10,340 nucleotides of DNA from Acidobacteriota bacterium (lineage in GTDB: Bacteria > Acidobacteriota > Terriglobia > Acidiferrales > UBA7541). The notes under the pieces were generated by a model that was given only the letters and a program-made list of their open reading frames with translations, was not told the origin of the DNA and did not search any database. Positions 1-7,009 of this stretch are shown here, one piece after another. Position 1 is the first letter of the stretch. Each line of letters opens with the position of its first letter. The stretch covers positions 5,807 to 16,146 of the forward strand of contig PLZZ01000216.1 in assembly GCA_003153585.1 (NCBI GenBank), written 5' to 3'. A program made the position numbers and the translations under genes.

Positions 1-965
1 GCGAGATCATTCGTGAAGCTGACATTCGCCCAGCACTTCTGTTCCGTCAGGATTGCGCGCACATGTTCGGCTGAGTTGTAGCCGAGCTCAAGAACGAGTA
101 TGCCGCCGGGACGAAGTAATTTGCCGGCTTCTTCGATCAGTCGTGCATAAATTTCCACACCGGTAGGACCACCAAAAAGGGCCGCGGCAGGTTCATGGTC
201 TCGTACTTCGCGCTGTAATTCAGCCGATTCGTTGCGCCCGACGTATGGAGGATTGCTGACGATGAGGTCGAAAGAATGTAACTCGGGGCGCAAAGCTTCC
301 AGCAAGTCTGCTTGGAGAAAATGAATATGGTCGGCAGCAGCATGGCGGGTTGCATTGCGGCGCGCAACTTCGAGGGCGGGCGCGGAAATATCCGTGGCAA
401 AGACTTCGGCGTGCGGCAATTCGTAAGCCAGCGAAATGGCGAGACAGCCAGAGCCAGTGCCGACATCGGCGACGCGCAATCGTTCGCGCGGCAGTCCCGT
501 ATCCATATAAATTTTGAGGCCGCGAGGGCCAAGCCGCGCCAAGGCCACTTCCATCACATGCTCGGTCTCCGGGCGCGGGATCAACACGGCGGGAGTTACT
601 TCGAATTCGAGGCCCCAAAATTCTTGTTTGCCGGTGAGGTATTGCGTGGGCTCGCCAGTGGCGCGGCGCGCGATCAGCTCGAAATATTTTGCGGAGCCAG
701 CAGGTTCGAGCAATGCCTCGGGATGGGTGTAAAGCCAAGTGCGATCGCGGCCGAGTGCGTGCATCAGTAGTAGCTCCGCAGCTAACGTATGCGACGGCAC
801 AAGCGACGCGCGCAACTTAGCCATTCCTTCTTTCAACGCTCTACGAACATCGATCGCCTTCCCGTTCGCATTAGAGGCTGACGGGAACGCAGGAACGGAT
901 TTCTGACCGTGGACATTTTGCCTTGCGTTGAGATTGACGCCGTTGCTGCCAGAATCTCGAGTCAT
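1..965 (-). CDS. prmC: Peptide chain release factor N5-glutamine methyltransferase PrmC (HemK), 3' end cut by window edge
   Basis: PrmC is the SAM-dependent enzyme that methylates the Gln of the GGQ motif in class-1 release factors, in the cytoplasm. No stop codon occurs before the left edge; 321 residues are readable. Seen in order: a helical N-terminal RF-binding domain (about residues 38-125), an IPRPETE segment (129-135), the SAM-binding ADVGTGSG loop (166-173), an acidic TDIS segment at the end of the next strand (191-194), and the catalytic NPPY motif (238-241), which holds the substrate glutamine. Judged by family length (about 280 residues), only a short C-terminal piece is missing. 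The ATG at 965-963 directly follows the prfA stop (TAA then ATG) with a GGAAG five bases upstream, so translational coupling is likely. This start gives some 38 extra N-terminal residues without resemblance to E. coli PrmC; the in-frame ATG at 824 would begin inside the conserved helical domain and looks too late. Confidence 0.96.
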   Translation of the reverse strand, partial: MTRDSGSNGVNLNARQNVHGQKSVPAFPSASNANGKAIDVRRALKEGMAKLRASLVPSHTLAAELLLMHALGRDRTWLYTHPEALLEPAGSAKYFELIARRATGEPTQYLTGKQEFWGLEFEVTPAVLIPRPETEHVMEVALARLGPRGLKIYMDTGLPRERLRVADVGTGSGCLAISLAYELPHAEVFATDISAPALEVARRNATRHAAADHIHFLQADLLEALRPELHSFDLIVSNPPYVGRNESAELQREVRDHEPAAALFGGPTGVEIYARLIEEAGKLLRPGGILVLELGYNSAEHVRAILTEQKCWANVSFTNDL

Positions 966-2057
966 TTAGGCTTCCACGAGTTCCTGCTTGAGTCGCTCGG
1001 ATTCATAGTGAGTGGAGAGCGCGTCCACGATGGGACCGAGCTTGCCTTCCATCACTTGATCGAGCTGGTGCAGCGTCAAGCCGATGCGGTGGTCAGTGAC
1101 GCGGTTCTGCGGGAAATTGTAGGTGCGAATTTTTTCGGAGCGGTCGCCGGTCTTGATCTGGCCGCGGCGCTCGGCGGCAATCGCTTCGTGTTGCTTGGTC
1201 TGCTCCATTTCATAAAGCCGAGCACGCAAGACGCGCATGGCTTTCGCGCGATTTTTGATTTGCGATTTTTCGTCTTGCTGCGAAACTACAAGACCGCTGG
1301 GAATATGCGTGATACGCACCGCGGAATACGTGGTGTTCACGGATTGACCGCCGGGGCCTGACGAGCAAAACGTGTCGATGCGAAGATCTTTGGCTTCGAT
1401 CTTGATATCGATGTCGTCCGCTTCAGGCAGCACGGCGACGGTGGCGGCGGAGGTGTGAATGCGGCCTTGCTGCTCCGTGGCCGGAACGCGCTGTACGCGG
1501 TGCACGCCGCTTTCGTATTTCAGCTTGGAATAGACTTTGTTTCCCTGAATTGCGGCGACGATTTCCTTCATTCCACCGATGGATGACGCGGAACTTTCGA
1601 GTATTTCCACCTTCCAGTTTTGCGACTCGGCATAGCGCGAGTACATGCGGAAAAGTTCGGCGGCAAAGAGCGAGGCTTCGTCTCCCCCGGTTCCGGCGCG
1701 GATTTCGACGATAACGTTCTTGTCGTCGTTAGGATCACGCGGAAGCAATAGAAATTTCAATTCGCGCTCGACGGTCACGCTGCGGGTTTCGAGATCGTGC
1801 TCTTCGTCGTGTGCCATTTGCTTCATTTCGGCGTCGTCGGTTTCAACCAGCAACTGCTTTGCGCCTTGAAGACCTTTCTGAATTTCCTTCCATTCGCGGT
1901 ACTTCGCCACCATCTGAGCCATTTCCGCGTGTGTCTTGGCGAGCTTCTGGAAGCGCGCGGAATCGTTGTGCACTTCGGGCGAGGAGAGCTGTTGCGTCAA
2001 TTCTTCGTACCGCGATTCGATGTTATCGAGTTTTTCAAACAGCGTTAAGTTCGCCAT
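966..2057 (-). CDS. prfA: Peptide chain release factor 1 (RF1)
   Basis: RF1 recognises UAA and UAG stop codons in the ribosomal A site and triggers peptidyl-tRNA hydrolysis. The 363-residue length is normal for the family. The codon-recognition tripeptide PAT sits at 192-194 (context [14 protein letters not shown]), which marks RF1 rather than RF2 (SPF). The universal GGQ is at 236-238 in the context [12 protein letters not shown]; its Gln is the substrate of PrmC, encoded immediately downstream. The N-terminal part (1-100) is helical and charged, as expected for domain 1. The ATG at 2057 is preceded by GAGG (2068-2065) with a 7-base spacer, which supports this start. The start codon of prmC abuts the stop, so the two genes form a two-gene operon of enzyme substrate and modifier, a common bacterial arrangement. 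A promoter candidate lies about 140 bases upstream. Confidence 0.99.
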   Translation of the reverse strand: MANLTLFEKLDNIESRYEELTQQLSSPEVHNDSARFQKLAKTHAEMAQMVAKYREWKEIQKGLQGAKQLLVETDDAEMKQMAHDEEHDLETRSVTVERELKFLLLPRDPNDDKNVIVEIRAGTGGDEASLFAAELFRMYSRYAESQNWKVEILESSASSIGGMKEIVAAIQGNKVYSKLKYESGVHRVQRVPATEQQGRIHTSAATVAVLPEADDIDIKIEAKDLRIDTFCSSGPGGQSVNTTYSAVRITHIPSGLVVSQQDEKSQIKNRAKAMRVLRARLYEMEQTKQHEAIAAERRGQIKTGDRSEKIRTYNFPQNRVTDHRIGLTLHQLDQVMEGKLGPIVDALSTHYESERLKQELVEA

Positions 2058-2198
2058 GGCCGTGCCTCGTAATTCTTAATCGTGGTTGGTGTCAGTGATT
2101 CTTGAAAGCTGGCGCGAGAGATTTTCAGCCCGCCGTGTGCGGGAGTAGAAGGAGAGCGCTAATAGAAGAAGGCGAACATATGGTTCATTCCGACGTTA

Positions 2199-2227
2199 AG
2201 AATAGCTGCAATTCCTGGGCGAGTCAA
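2199..2227 (-). promoter_or_regulatory. Candidate sigma-70-type promoter for prfA-prmC
   Basis: On the minus strand TTGACT (2227-2222) and TATTCT (2204-2199) are separated by exactly 17 bases. Both hexamers are close to the consensus TTGACA/TATAAT. The predicted transcript would start near 2192 and carry a leader of about 135 bases before the prfA ATG. It lies wholly in the gap between the GH44 gene and prfA, so prfA-prmC need not depend on read-through. This is inferred from sequence only. Confidence 0.6.
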
Positions 2228-2274
2228 ACGAGATGCAACATAAGTGTTTAGCTGATGTTCGGTCGATCGCGCCG

Positions 2275-4782
2275 CTAGTTAACTTCAATCGTAGTCACGC
2301 TCAATGCCGGTAGCGTAATCGTCAGAGACGAGCCGTTTACGGCCATCGTTCCGATGGACACCGGCTGGACCGGGTTCTGACCTTGAGTGGAAGCCGCCGT
2401 CATTTGATAGAGCTGAGCAGTTCCCGACATCGCTTGACCATTGATCGCGGTGACCTGCGATGTGGTGGAACGATTAATGGCCACGAATACGAACCTGCCC
2501 GGAGCGGTGCTGTCCGAACTCGCGTAAACAACTACGTCTTGCACGTTGCTGGATGTGGATTGCAGCGACGTATCGCCGAAGTTCGCGCCATCTCCATCGA
2601 AATCGCGGAATGCGCGGAAACCAGCGAGCGCGTAGGAATAAGTTCCATTGGGAGGCCAGAAGCTGGCCGCGAAAAGCCCTTGGCTGCCGAAGATACCGAG
2701 GTTGTCGGTTTGGGCGATGGTTCCCGCAATGTGGTTCCAGCCGCCGTTCTCATATTCCGTGATTGATATCTTCATGCCGGGAAACTCGGAGTTGATCTTG
2801 GCCTGTAGGCGCCCCAGGATGTTGATCGGCGTGTTGCCAAGCTCTTCGTAGATCCACGGATTGCTGTTGATGGAGTCGGTGAACGTGGGATCCCAAAGGG
2901 CCCGAGGGCTCTGCACGATTAGCTGGACCTGGGCGTCGGTGAGAGTTGTGCCGCTCAAATCGATAGCGCGGTTTCCGTTTGCGTCGTACTCTTCCACGTA
3001 CCAATGGAAGTCGTAGACGTCGACGAGGGGCTTGCCGTAGGAAGCCGATGCGGTGTTGAGCGCTGCGAGGTACTTGTCCGGGAACCAATTTGCGCCGCTA
3101 GGCGTGGCGCTCAGTTCTCCCTGCCAATTGTAGATGCCCTGAAATCCGTAGTGCACCGGGCCAAAGATCACCATGTTGGGAAACTGATCTTTCAACGCTT
3201 CCGTGAGCGTAATGGTTTTCGTAATGTAGGCGTCCGAAGTGACAGGATTTGGCCCTTGCACTTCCAAATGCGTCGAGTTCCAGAGCTCCGGCTCATTGTC
3301 CAAACTGACGAACGTGGGGTGCGCGGGACCTGTCCCGAAGATGCCCATTCCGGAAAACTTTTGATCCAAGGCCCAGGCGAATTCGTCCATGTACACGTTG
3401 GCGTCCGTAGTGGGAGGCGTGATCGTAAAGGGAACGCTGGAGACTGTGCTCTTCTTGTCGACCACTTGTTTAAAGCGCGTCAAATCCGGCGGGTCGGTCA
3501 CGCTCACGGGCCCGTTCTCGTCACCGGCCACCAAGCCTTGGAGCTGGACAGTCATCAAGCTTGCCAAGCCGTTGGATTGATCTTCGGCGATGAAACTCCG
3601 GACCGCTTCTGCTGGAACGGTGCTGCTGCTCAGATAGTCGTCGTTTTCGTAGAGATAGTCGCTTCCGGCATTTGAAGCGTTGGTTTCCCAATTATAGGCG
3701 GTCCAGCGATTGCCGCCGGCGCGGTCAAAAGTGAGCTGGGGTGGAGCGCCGGTGATTCCGGAATAGAAATTGATGCCATAGATCCAAGGTGAAATCGGTT
3801 TGGCTTGGGTTGGATCAATCGTAATCGTCACATTCGCCGCGGGACCAGTGGGTGTTGCGCTGGCTTGCGCGGAATTGGCACTTTCGCCGGAAGCGTTTAC
3901 CGCGGATACCACGTAATAGTAGGTTGTGCCGTTTGTCACGGCGGTGTCTATGTAGTTCGTTACAGCGGGCGAAGCAAGCGTGGCGCTGAAGGGGCCACCG
4001 CCGGCCGTCGATCGCTTGACGTTGTAGCTGGTTGCGCCCGCACTCGCATTCCAGCTCAAACTCACCTGCGCATTTCCGGCGGTTACTTGCAATCCCGTTG
4101 GCGTTGGCGGAGGCACTGCTGGAGCAGTGGGCATAGCGTTCACTTCGGAGGAGTTGGCACTCTCGCCGCCAGAGTTCACGGCTGAAACTACGTAAAAATA
4201 CTTGGTACCGTTTGTAAGTCCGGTATCGGTGAAGCTGTTGGAAGCGGGCGCTGAGATTTGCGTTTCACTGCCGCTGGCGGTCGAACGCTTGACGTGATAG
4301 CTGGTCGCGCCTGTGCTCGCATTCCAATTCAGACTCACCTCGGCATTCCCAGCAGCTGCGGCTAGGCCCGTAGGAGTTGCCGGCGTAGGCAGTACGGGAG
4401 TTGCATTCACTTCGGCCGAATTTGCGCTCTGTCCTACTGAATTAGAGGCGGACACAACGTAGAAATATTTGGTGCCGTTTGTCAGACCGGTATCGGTGAA
4501 GTTTGGGACGGCCGGCGTCGAAATTTGCGCATATGGGCCGCCGGTGGTGATGGAACGCTTGACATCATAGGCCGTCGCACCTGAGCTGGCTGTCCAATTC
4601 AGCACGACCTGCGCGTTTCCTGCGGCAGCCGATAAACCGGCCGGAACGGTTGGGACGCTCGTTCCGGTTTTTCCTCCGCCCCCAGTGTTGCCACCGAGGC
4701 CGGCACACCCCGTTTGTAGGAGAAGAATGCTGATCAAGGACGTGAGCACGACAATCGGGAGTACACGATTGGCAAACTTCAT
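2275..4782 (-). CDS. Secreted lipoprotein: three FN3 modules plus GH44 family glycoside hydrolase (probable endo-beta-1,4-glucanase/xyloglucanase)
   Basis: The protein has 835 residues from the chosen start. Residues 1-25 form a lipoprotein signal (basic MKFANR, hydrophobic core, then LLQTGC with Cys26 as lipidation site; Gln at -3 is not ideal). A Gly-rich linker follows, then three fibronectin type III modules at about 44-129, 134-218 and 226-312. The catalytic region begins near 320 and matches GH44: RAGGNRWTAYNWE (354-366), LDNEPELW (494-501) with Glu497 as the likely acid/base, a DFHWY segment (591-595), and ITEYENGGWNH (674-684) with Glu676 as the likely nucleophile. The last 90 or so residues are a beta-rich C-terminal domain typical of the family. 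GH44 enzymes cut beta-1,4-glucans, often xyloglucan, by a retaining mechanism, so plant polysaccharide breakdown at the cell surface is inferred. An upstream in-frame ATG at 4938 exists, but the one at 4782 has a strong GGAGG and begins a proper signal peptide. Confidence 0.93.
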   Translation of the reverse strand: MKFANRVLPIVVLTSLISILLLQTGCAGLGGNTGGGGKTGTSVPTVPAGLSAAAGNAQVVLNWTASSGATAYDVKRSITTGGPYAQISTPAVPNFTDTGLTNGTKYFYVVSASNSVGQSANSAEVNATPVLPTPATPTGLAAAAGNAEVSLNWNASTGATSYHVKRSTASGSETQISAPASNSFTDTGLTNGTKYFYVVSAVNSGGESANSSEVNAMPTAPAVPPPTPTGLQVTAGNAQVSLSWNASAGATSYNVKRSTAGGGPFSATLASPAVTNYIDTAVTNGTTYYYVVSAVNASGESANSAQASATPTGPAANVTITIDPTQAKPISPWIYGINFYSGITGAPPQLTFDRAGGNRWTAYNWETNASNAGSDYLYENDDYLSSSTVPAEAVRSFIAEDQSNGLASLMTVQLQGLVAGDENGPVSVTDPPDLTRFKQVVDKKSTVSSVPFTITPPTTDANVYMDEFAWALDQKFSGMGIFGTGPAHPTFVSLDNEPELWNSTHLEVQGPNPVTSDAYITKTITLTEALKDQFPNMVIFGPVHYGFQGIYNWQGELSATPSGANWFPDKYLAALNTASASYGKPLVDVYDFHWYVEEYDANGNRAIDLSGTTLTDAQVQLIVQSPRALWDPTFTDSINSNPWIYEELGNTPINILGRLQAKINSEFPGMKISITEYENGGWNHIAGTIAQTDNLGIFGSQGLFAASFWPPNGTYSYALAGFRAFRDFDGDGANFGDTSLQSTSSNVQDVVVYASSDSTAPGRFVFVAINRSTTSQVTAINGQAMSGTAQLYQMTAASTQGQNPVQPVSIGTMAVNGSSLTITLPALSVTTIEVN
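3847..4653 (-). repeat. Three tandem FN3-coding repeats in the GH44 gene
   Basis: Three units of about 85 codons lie at roughly 4653-4396, 4383-4129 and 4107-3847 (minus strand). Each carries the same landmarks: an AGNAxV segment, a WxAS(S/T/A)GAT segment, VKRS, a TNGT(K/T)Y(F/Y)YVVSA core and a final A(T/M)P. Units are joined by Pro/Thr-rich linkers. The DNA is also recognisably repeated: the stretches starting near 4204 and 4471 match at most positions over about 36 bases. This is tandem module duplication; such spacers usually separate the anchor from the catalytic domain or bind polysaccharide. Confidence 0.9.
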
Positions 4783-4790
4783 CTCTTTCT

Positions 4791-4795
4791 CCTCC
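4791..4795 (-). promoter_or_regulatory. Ribosome binding site that decides the GH44 start
   Basis: GGAGG within the longer run GGGAGGA lies 8 bases upstream of the ATG at 4782. It selects this codon over the upstream in-frame ATG at 4938, whose extra 52 residues would bury the lipoprotein signal peptide. Confidence 0.85.
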
Positions 4796-4868
4796 CGACC
4801 AGCGGGACCCGAACCAAATTTCTGCGTTTCTCGGTTCTGAGGTGGGAAATAAATGCTTCGATAGAAAC

Positions 4869-4897
4869 AGGTTAAGAGAACAGAAAGGAACCGGCAA
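4869..4897 (-). promoter_or_regulatory. Possible promoter for the GH44 gene
   Basis: On the minus strand TTGCCG (4897-4892) and TAACCT (4874-4869) are spaced by 17 bases. The -10 match is weak. The predicted leader would be about 80 bases. A perfect 16-bp dyad ends two bases upstream of the -35 element, which raises the chance that this is a regulated promoter, but it is not proven. Confidence 0.3.
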
Positions 4898-4898
4898 G

Positions 4899-4914
4899 CT
4901 GTCCTCAAGGACAG
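4899..4914. promoter_or_regulatory. Perfect 16-bp inverted repeat, candidate operator
   Basis: CTGTCCTCAAGGACAG consists of two 7-base arms (CTGTCCT and AGGACAG) around a 2-base centre. It sits in the gap between the divergent GH44 and Rieske genes, next to the possible GH44 -35 box. The compact arms suit a dimeric repressor or activator better than a transcription terminator, since no T-run follows on either side. The binding protein is unknown. Confidence 0.4.
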
Positions 4915-4990
4915 AAAAGGTCCTAGTCCGGCAAACATCGTTTAGATCAAGCAGGAACGGCGGACGACAGGACCGATCTCACTGCTCGCT

Positions 4991-5018
4991 TTGCCACAGA
5001 GGACTGGTGTACTACGAT
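4991..5018 (+). promoter_or_regulatory. Candidate promoter for the Rieske oxygenase gene, very close to its start codon
   Basis: TTGCCA (4991-4996) and TACGAT (5013-5018) are 16 bases apart. The -10 box ends only 10 bases before the ATG at 5029, so the transcript would begin with a leader of a few bases at most. No Shine-Dalgarno sequence is visible upstream of that ATG, which agrees with a leaderless or nearly leaderless mRNA. If the true start is the ATG at 5074 or 5077, the leader would be about 50 bases. Confidence 0.4.
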
Positions 5019-5028
5019 ACGTTCCGGC

Positions 5029-6126
5029 ATGAGCGAAAGTACTGCAGCGACATCCAGAAATCACGCCGGCGAGATGATGTGGGGATTCTGGTATCCGGCG
5101 CTGCGCAGCCAGCAGGTGCACGGACGAAAGCTTGTGCGCGCGACGCTGCTGGATGTGCCGCTGGTGCTTGGTCGCGACGCCGCCGGAAAGACATTTGCGC
5201 TGCGTGATATTTGTCCACACCGCGCGTTCCCGCTTTCGTTTGGCCAATTCGACGGGTCAACAGTGGAATGCGCGTATCACGGCTGGCGATTTGAAGCGCA
5301 CACGGGTCAATGCCAAGCAATTCCTTCGCTTACGGCAGATTCAAAACTAAAATGCGAGCGAATCTACGCGGGCAGTTTTCCTTGCGAAGAGCGCGACGGG
5401 TATGTCTGGTGCTTTGTGAGCAATCCGGAAGGCCGGGCGCTCGACGCCGCGCCGCCCGCAGCACCGGAGCTACCAACGTTCAGCTCGCATTATCAGATGG
5501 CGCATCTTTGGGCCGATCTTCCGTGCGGCGTGGACCAGGCGATCATCGGATTGATGGACCCCGCGCATGGACCGTTCGTACATCAAGCTTGGTGGTGGCG
5601 GAGCCGCCACAGCATCCGCGAAAAAGAAAAGCAATTTGAGCCAATTCCAAACGGATTCCGCATGAGTCCGCATGCGCCGTCGGCGAATAGCGCGCCTTAC
5701 AAAATCCTGAAGCTCATTACAGGCGAACCCGCCACCACGATGATCGATTTCGTTCTGCCCAACCAGCGCTTCGAACAGATTCGCGCGGGACGCTATTGGC
5801 TCTCCAGCCGCACGACGGTAACGCCCATCCGCAGCGATCTTTGCCGGCTGGATTTCTGCGCGGCCTGGAACATTCTGACTTGGTTTCCGATTGTCTCGTT
5901 CATCATTCACGTTTTTGGGCCGCGATTTATACGGCAGGACACCGAAGTAATCGAAAAGCAAGCCCTGGGATTGAAATATGAGGACCGCATGATGCTGGTG
6001 GATGACGCAGACCGCCAGGCGCGTTGGTATTTCGACTTGAAGGCTGCCTACCTGGAATCAAAGCGCACCGGCGCTCCGATGAAGCACCCAATAGCGGGGC
6101 CGGTTACGCTGCGCTGGCGCTCGTAG
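5029..6126 (+). CDS. Rieske [2Fe-2S] non-heme iron oxygenase, alpha-subunit type
   Basis: The 365-residue protein has both metal centres of a Rieske oxygenase. The N-terminal Rieske domain binds [2Fe-2S] through CPH (Cys62, His64) and CAYHGW (Cys81, His84). The catalytic domain holds the mononuclear iron motif in MDPAHGPFVH, giving His180 and His185, with Asp177 as the expected electron-bridging residue. Asp304 in RQDTEVIEKQ is the likely third iron ligand. Such enzymes use O2 and electrons from a separate reductase or ferredoxin to hydroxylate, demethylate or cleave aromatic or terpenoid substrates. The substrate cannot be told from sequence, and no reductase, ferredoxin or beta subunit is encoded nearby. 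The many Trp residues around 188-190 and the single-subunit length suggest an oxygenase of the PaO/vanillate-demethylase style rather than an alpha-beta dioxygenase. There is no signal peptide. The ATG at 5029 lacks an SD; the ATG pair at 5074/5077 just before the conserved WGFWYPAL segment is an alternative start. Confidence 0.92.
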   Translation: MSESTAATSRNHAGEMMWGFWYPALRSQQVHGRKLVRATLLDVPLVLGRDAAGKTFALRDICPHRAFPLSFGQFDGSTVECAYHGWRFEAHTGQCQAIPSLTADSKLKCERIYAGSFPCEERDGYVWCFVSNPEGRALDAAPPAAPELPTFSSHYQMAHLWADLPCGVDQAIIGLMDPAHGPFVHQAWWWRSRHSIREKEKQFEPIPNGFRMSPHAPSANSAPYKILKLITGEPATTMIDFVLPNQRFEQIRAGRYWLSSRTTVTPIRSDLCRLDFCAAWNILTWFPIVSFIIHVFGPRFIRQDTEVIEKQALGLKYEDRMMLVDDADRQARWYFDLKAAYLESKRTGAPMKHPIAGPVTLRWRS

Positions 6127-6132
6127 TTTGAG

Positions 6133-6153
6133 GCCCGGAACAGTAACCGGGGC
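6133..6153. terminator. Weak hairpin between convergent genes
   Basis: The 36-base gap between the converging Rieske and PuuD-like genes contains CCCGG (6134-6138), an 8-base loop and CCGGG (6147-6151); one bulged base allows one further G-C pair. There is no T-run on either side, so it is at best a weak or factor-assisted bidirectional terminator. Confidence 0.25.
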
Positions 6154-6162
6154 GCATCGGGA

Positions 6163-6945
6163 TCAATGGGCGATGCTGCTAAGGAACGGATAATGTTCCG
6201 CTGCGCCCATGAAGAAAAGCATCGGGAATGAAAGCCAGAAAGCCACACGCGAGGCGAGAAAGCTCCAACGGGCGAACCGTGCGGCTTGCGGCGGCATGGG
6301 CGTGCCTTGCTCCGAGCTCGCACGCGTCCAAATAATCAGCCGTTTCTGCACGCGCCAAACGACTCCCCAAGCGTTCATCAGCATCAGAAAACCGAGCCCA
6401 CCGCCCACGCTGATGGACAAATGCGCGTTGGAAACGTCTGCTCCACTATTCAGATCAAGAATGAGCCACGAGGCTGCGATAACGATGATCGCAATCGCAA
6501 TGGTGCGCAGCCAGGGGCTGTCGAGAATTCCTTTGTGCGGAAGCTGGAACGGATAGATGAGCGCGTAGGCCGCGAGCCATACGGCTACCCACCAGCCGAA
6601 CCATTTGAACGTGAGCGACGGATCGCCGGCATTGTGAGCGTCCACACTCAACAGATGGAAGTAATAGCGAACACCGACGACTACGGTGATCATGGCGGAC
6701 CAGCGGAACCAAGCCATGGCACGCGACATCATCACCGGATAGACCTTGCCCCGTACCGATGCGTCGAGCTGCTTCATGGTGGGAAACCCCACGAGATTGA
6801 AGAAATAGAGCAGGCCGATCCAGATGATTCCGAAGACGAGATGAAGCCAGCGAAGGATGATGAATTCAGCCGCGCCGCCACCTTCCGGAAAACTGAAGTG
6901 CGGAGCGAGGAAATGAAAAGTCACGATCAACGAAGAGAAAGCCAT
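6163..6945 (-). CDS. Integral membrane protein resembling the membrane domain of urate hydroxylase PuuD (Urate_ox_N-like)
   Basis: The 260-residue protein has about six hydrophobic helices (near 28-52, 78-100, 113-133, 146-166, 176-198 and 226-248). The first carries RWLHLVFGIIWIGLLYFFN (32-50), and the loop after it leads into PVMMSRAMAWFRWSAM (70-85). This WLH...GxxWIGLLYxFN pattern is what I know from the N-terminal membrane domain of PuuD, the membrane-bound urate hydroxylase whose C-terminal half is a cytochrome c. That cytochrome half is absent here: the protein ends 12 residues after the last helix and has no CxxCH. It could be a heme-binding or transporter-like paralog rather than a urate enzyme; no purine-catabolism genes lie nearby. 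His35 in helix 1 and His97 are candidate heme ligands (inference). The ATG at 6945 has AGGAGG four bases upstream. queG ends 64 bases upstream on the same strand, so co-transcription is possible. Confidence 0.8.
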   Translation of the reverse strand: MAFSSLIVTFHFLAPHFSFPEGGGAAEFIILRWLHLVFGIIWIGLLYFFNLVGFPTMKQLDASVRGKVYPVMMSRAMAWFRWSAMITVVVGVRYYFHLLSVDAHNAGDPSLTFKWFGWWVAVWLAAYALIYPFQLPHKGILDSPWLRTIAIAIIVIAASWLILDLNSGADVSNAHLSISVGGGLGFLMLMNAWGVVWRVQKRLIIWTRASSEQGTPMPPQAARFARWSFLASRVAFWLSFPMLFFMGAAEHYPFLSSIAH

Positions 6946-6949
6946 TCAA

Positions 6950-6955
6950 CCTCCT
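6950..6955 (-). promoter_or_regulatory. Full-consensus ribosome binding site of the PuuD-like gene
   Basis: A perfect AGGAGG lies 4 bases before the ATG at 6945. It fixes the start, and its strength suggests efficient translation of this membrane protein. Confidence 0.85.
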
Positions 6956-7009
6956 AATGCGAAGAGCAGTGATTGATGTGATTACGCTATCGGAAGTTTG
7001 TGCGGCAAG

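Noticed and set aside
220..738. 172-residue and overlapping 131-residue minus-strand frames inside prmC
   Set aside because: The prmC frame, read in another phase, carries the GTGSG and NPPY motifs and runs to the window edge; these are out-of-phase shadows with low-complexity composition.
2115..2150. Small CCCGC/GCGGG hairpin in the prfA leader as a terminator or riboswitch
   Set aside because: Only a 5-bp stem with no T-run and no alternative pairing; too weak to call.
3004..3675. 223-residue plus-strand frame antisense to the GH44 gene
   Set aside because: It mirrors the conserved catalytic domain of GH44, has no recognisable motif and no convincing ribosome binding site.
4783..4938. ATG at 4938 as start of the GH44 gene
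   Set aside because: It would put 52 residues ahead of the lipoprotein signal; the ATG at 4782 has GGAGG at the right distance.
6286..6957. 223-residue plus-strand frame antisense to the PuuD-like membrane gene
   Set aside because: Its charged, His/Glu-rich composition is what results from reading hydrophobic codons in antisense; the minus-strand gene has a perfect SD and membrane helices.
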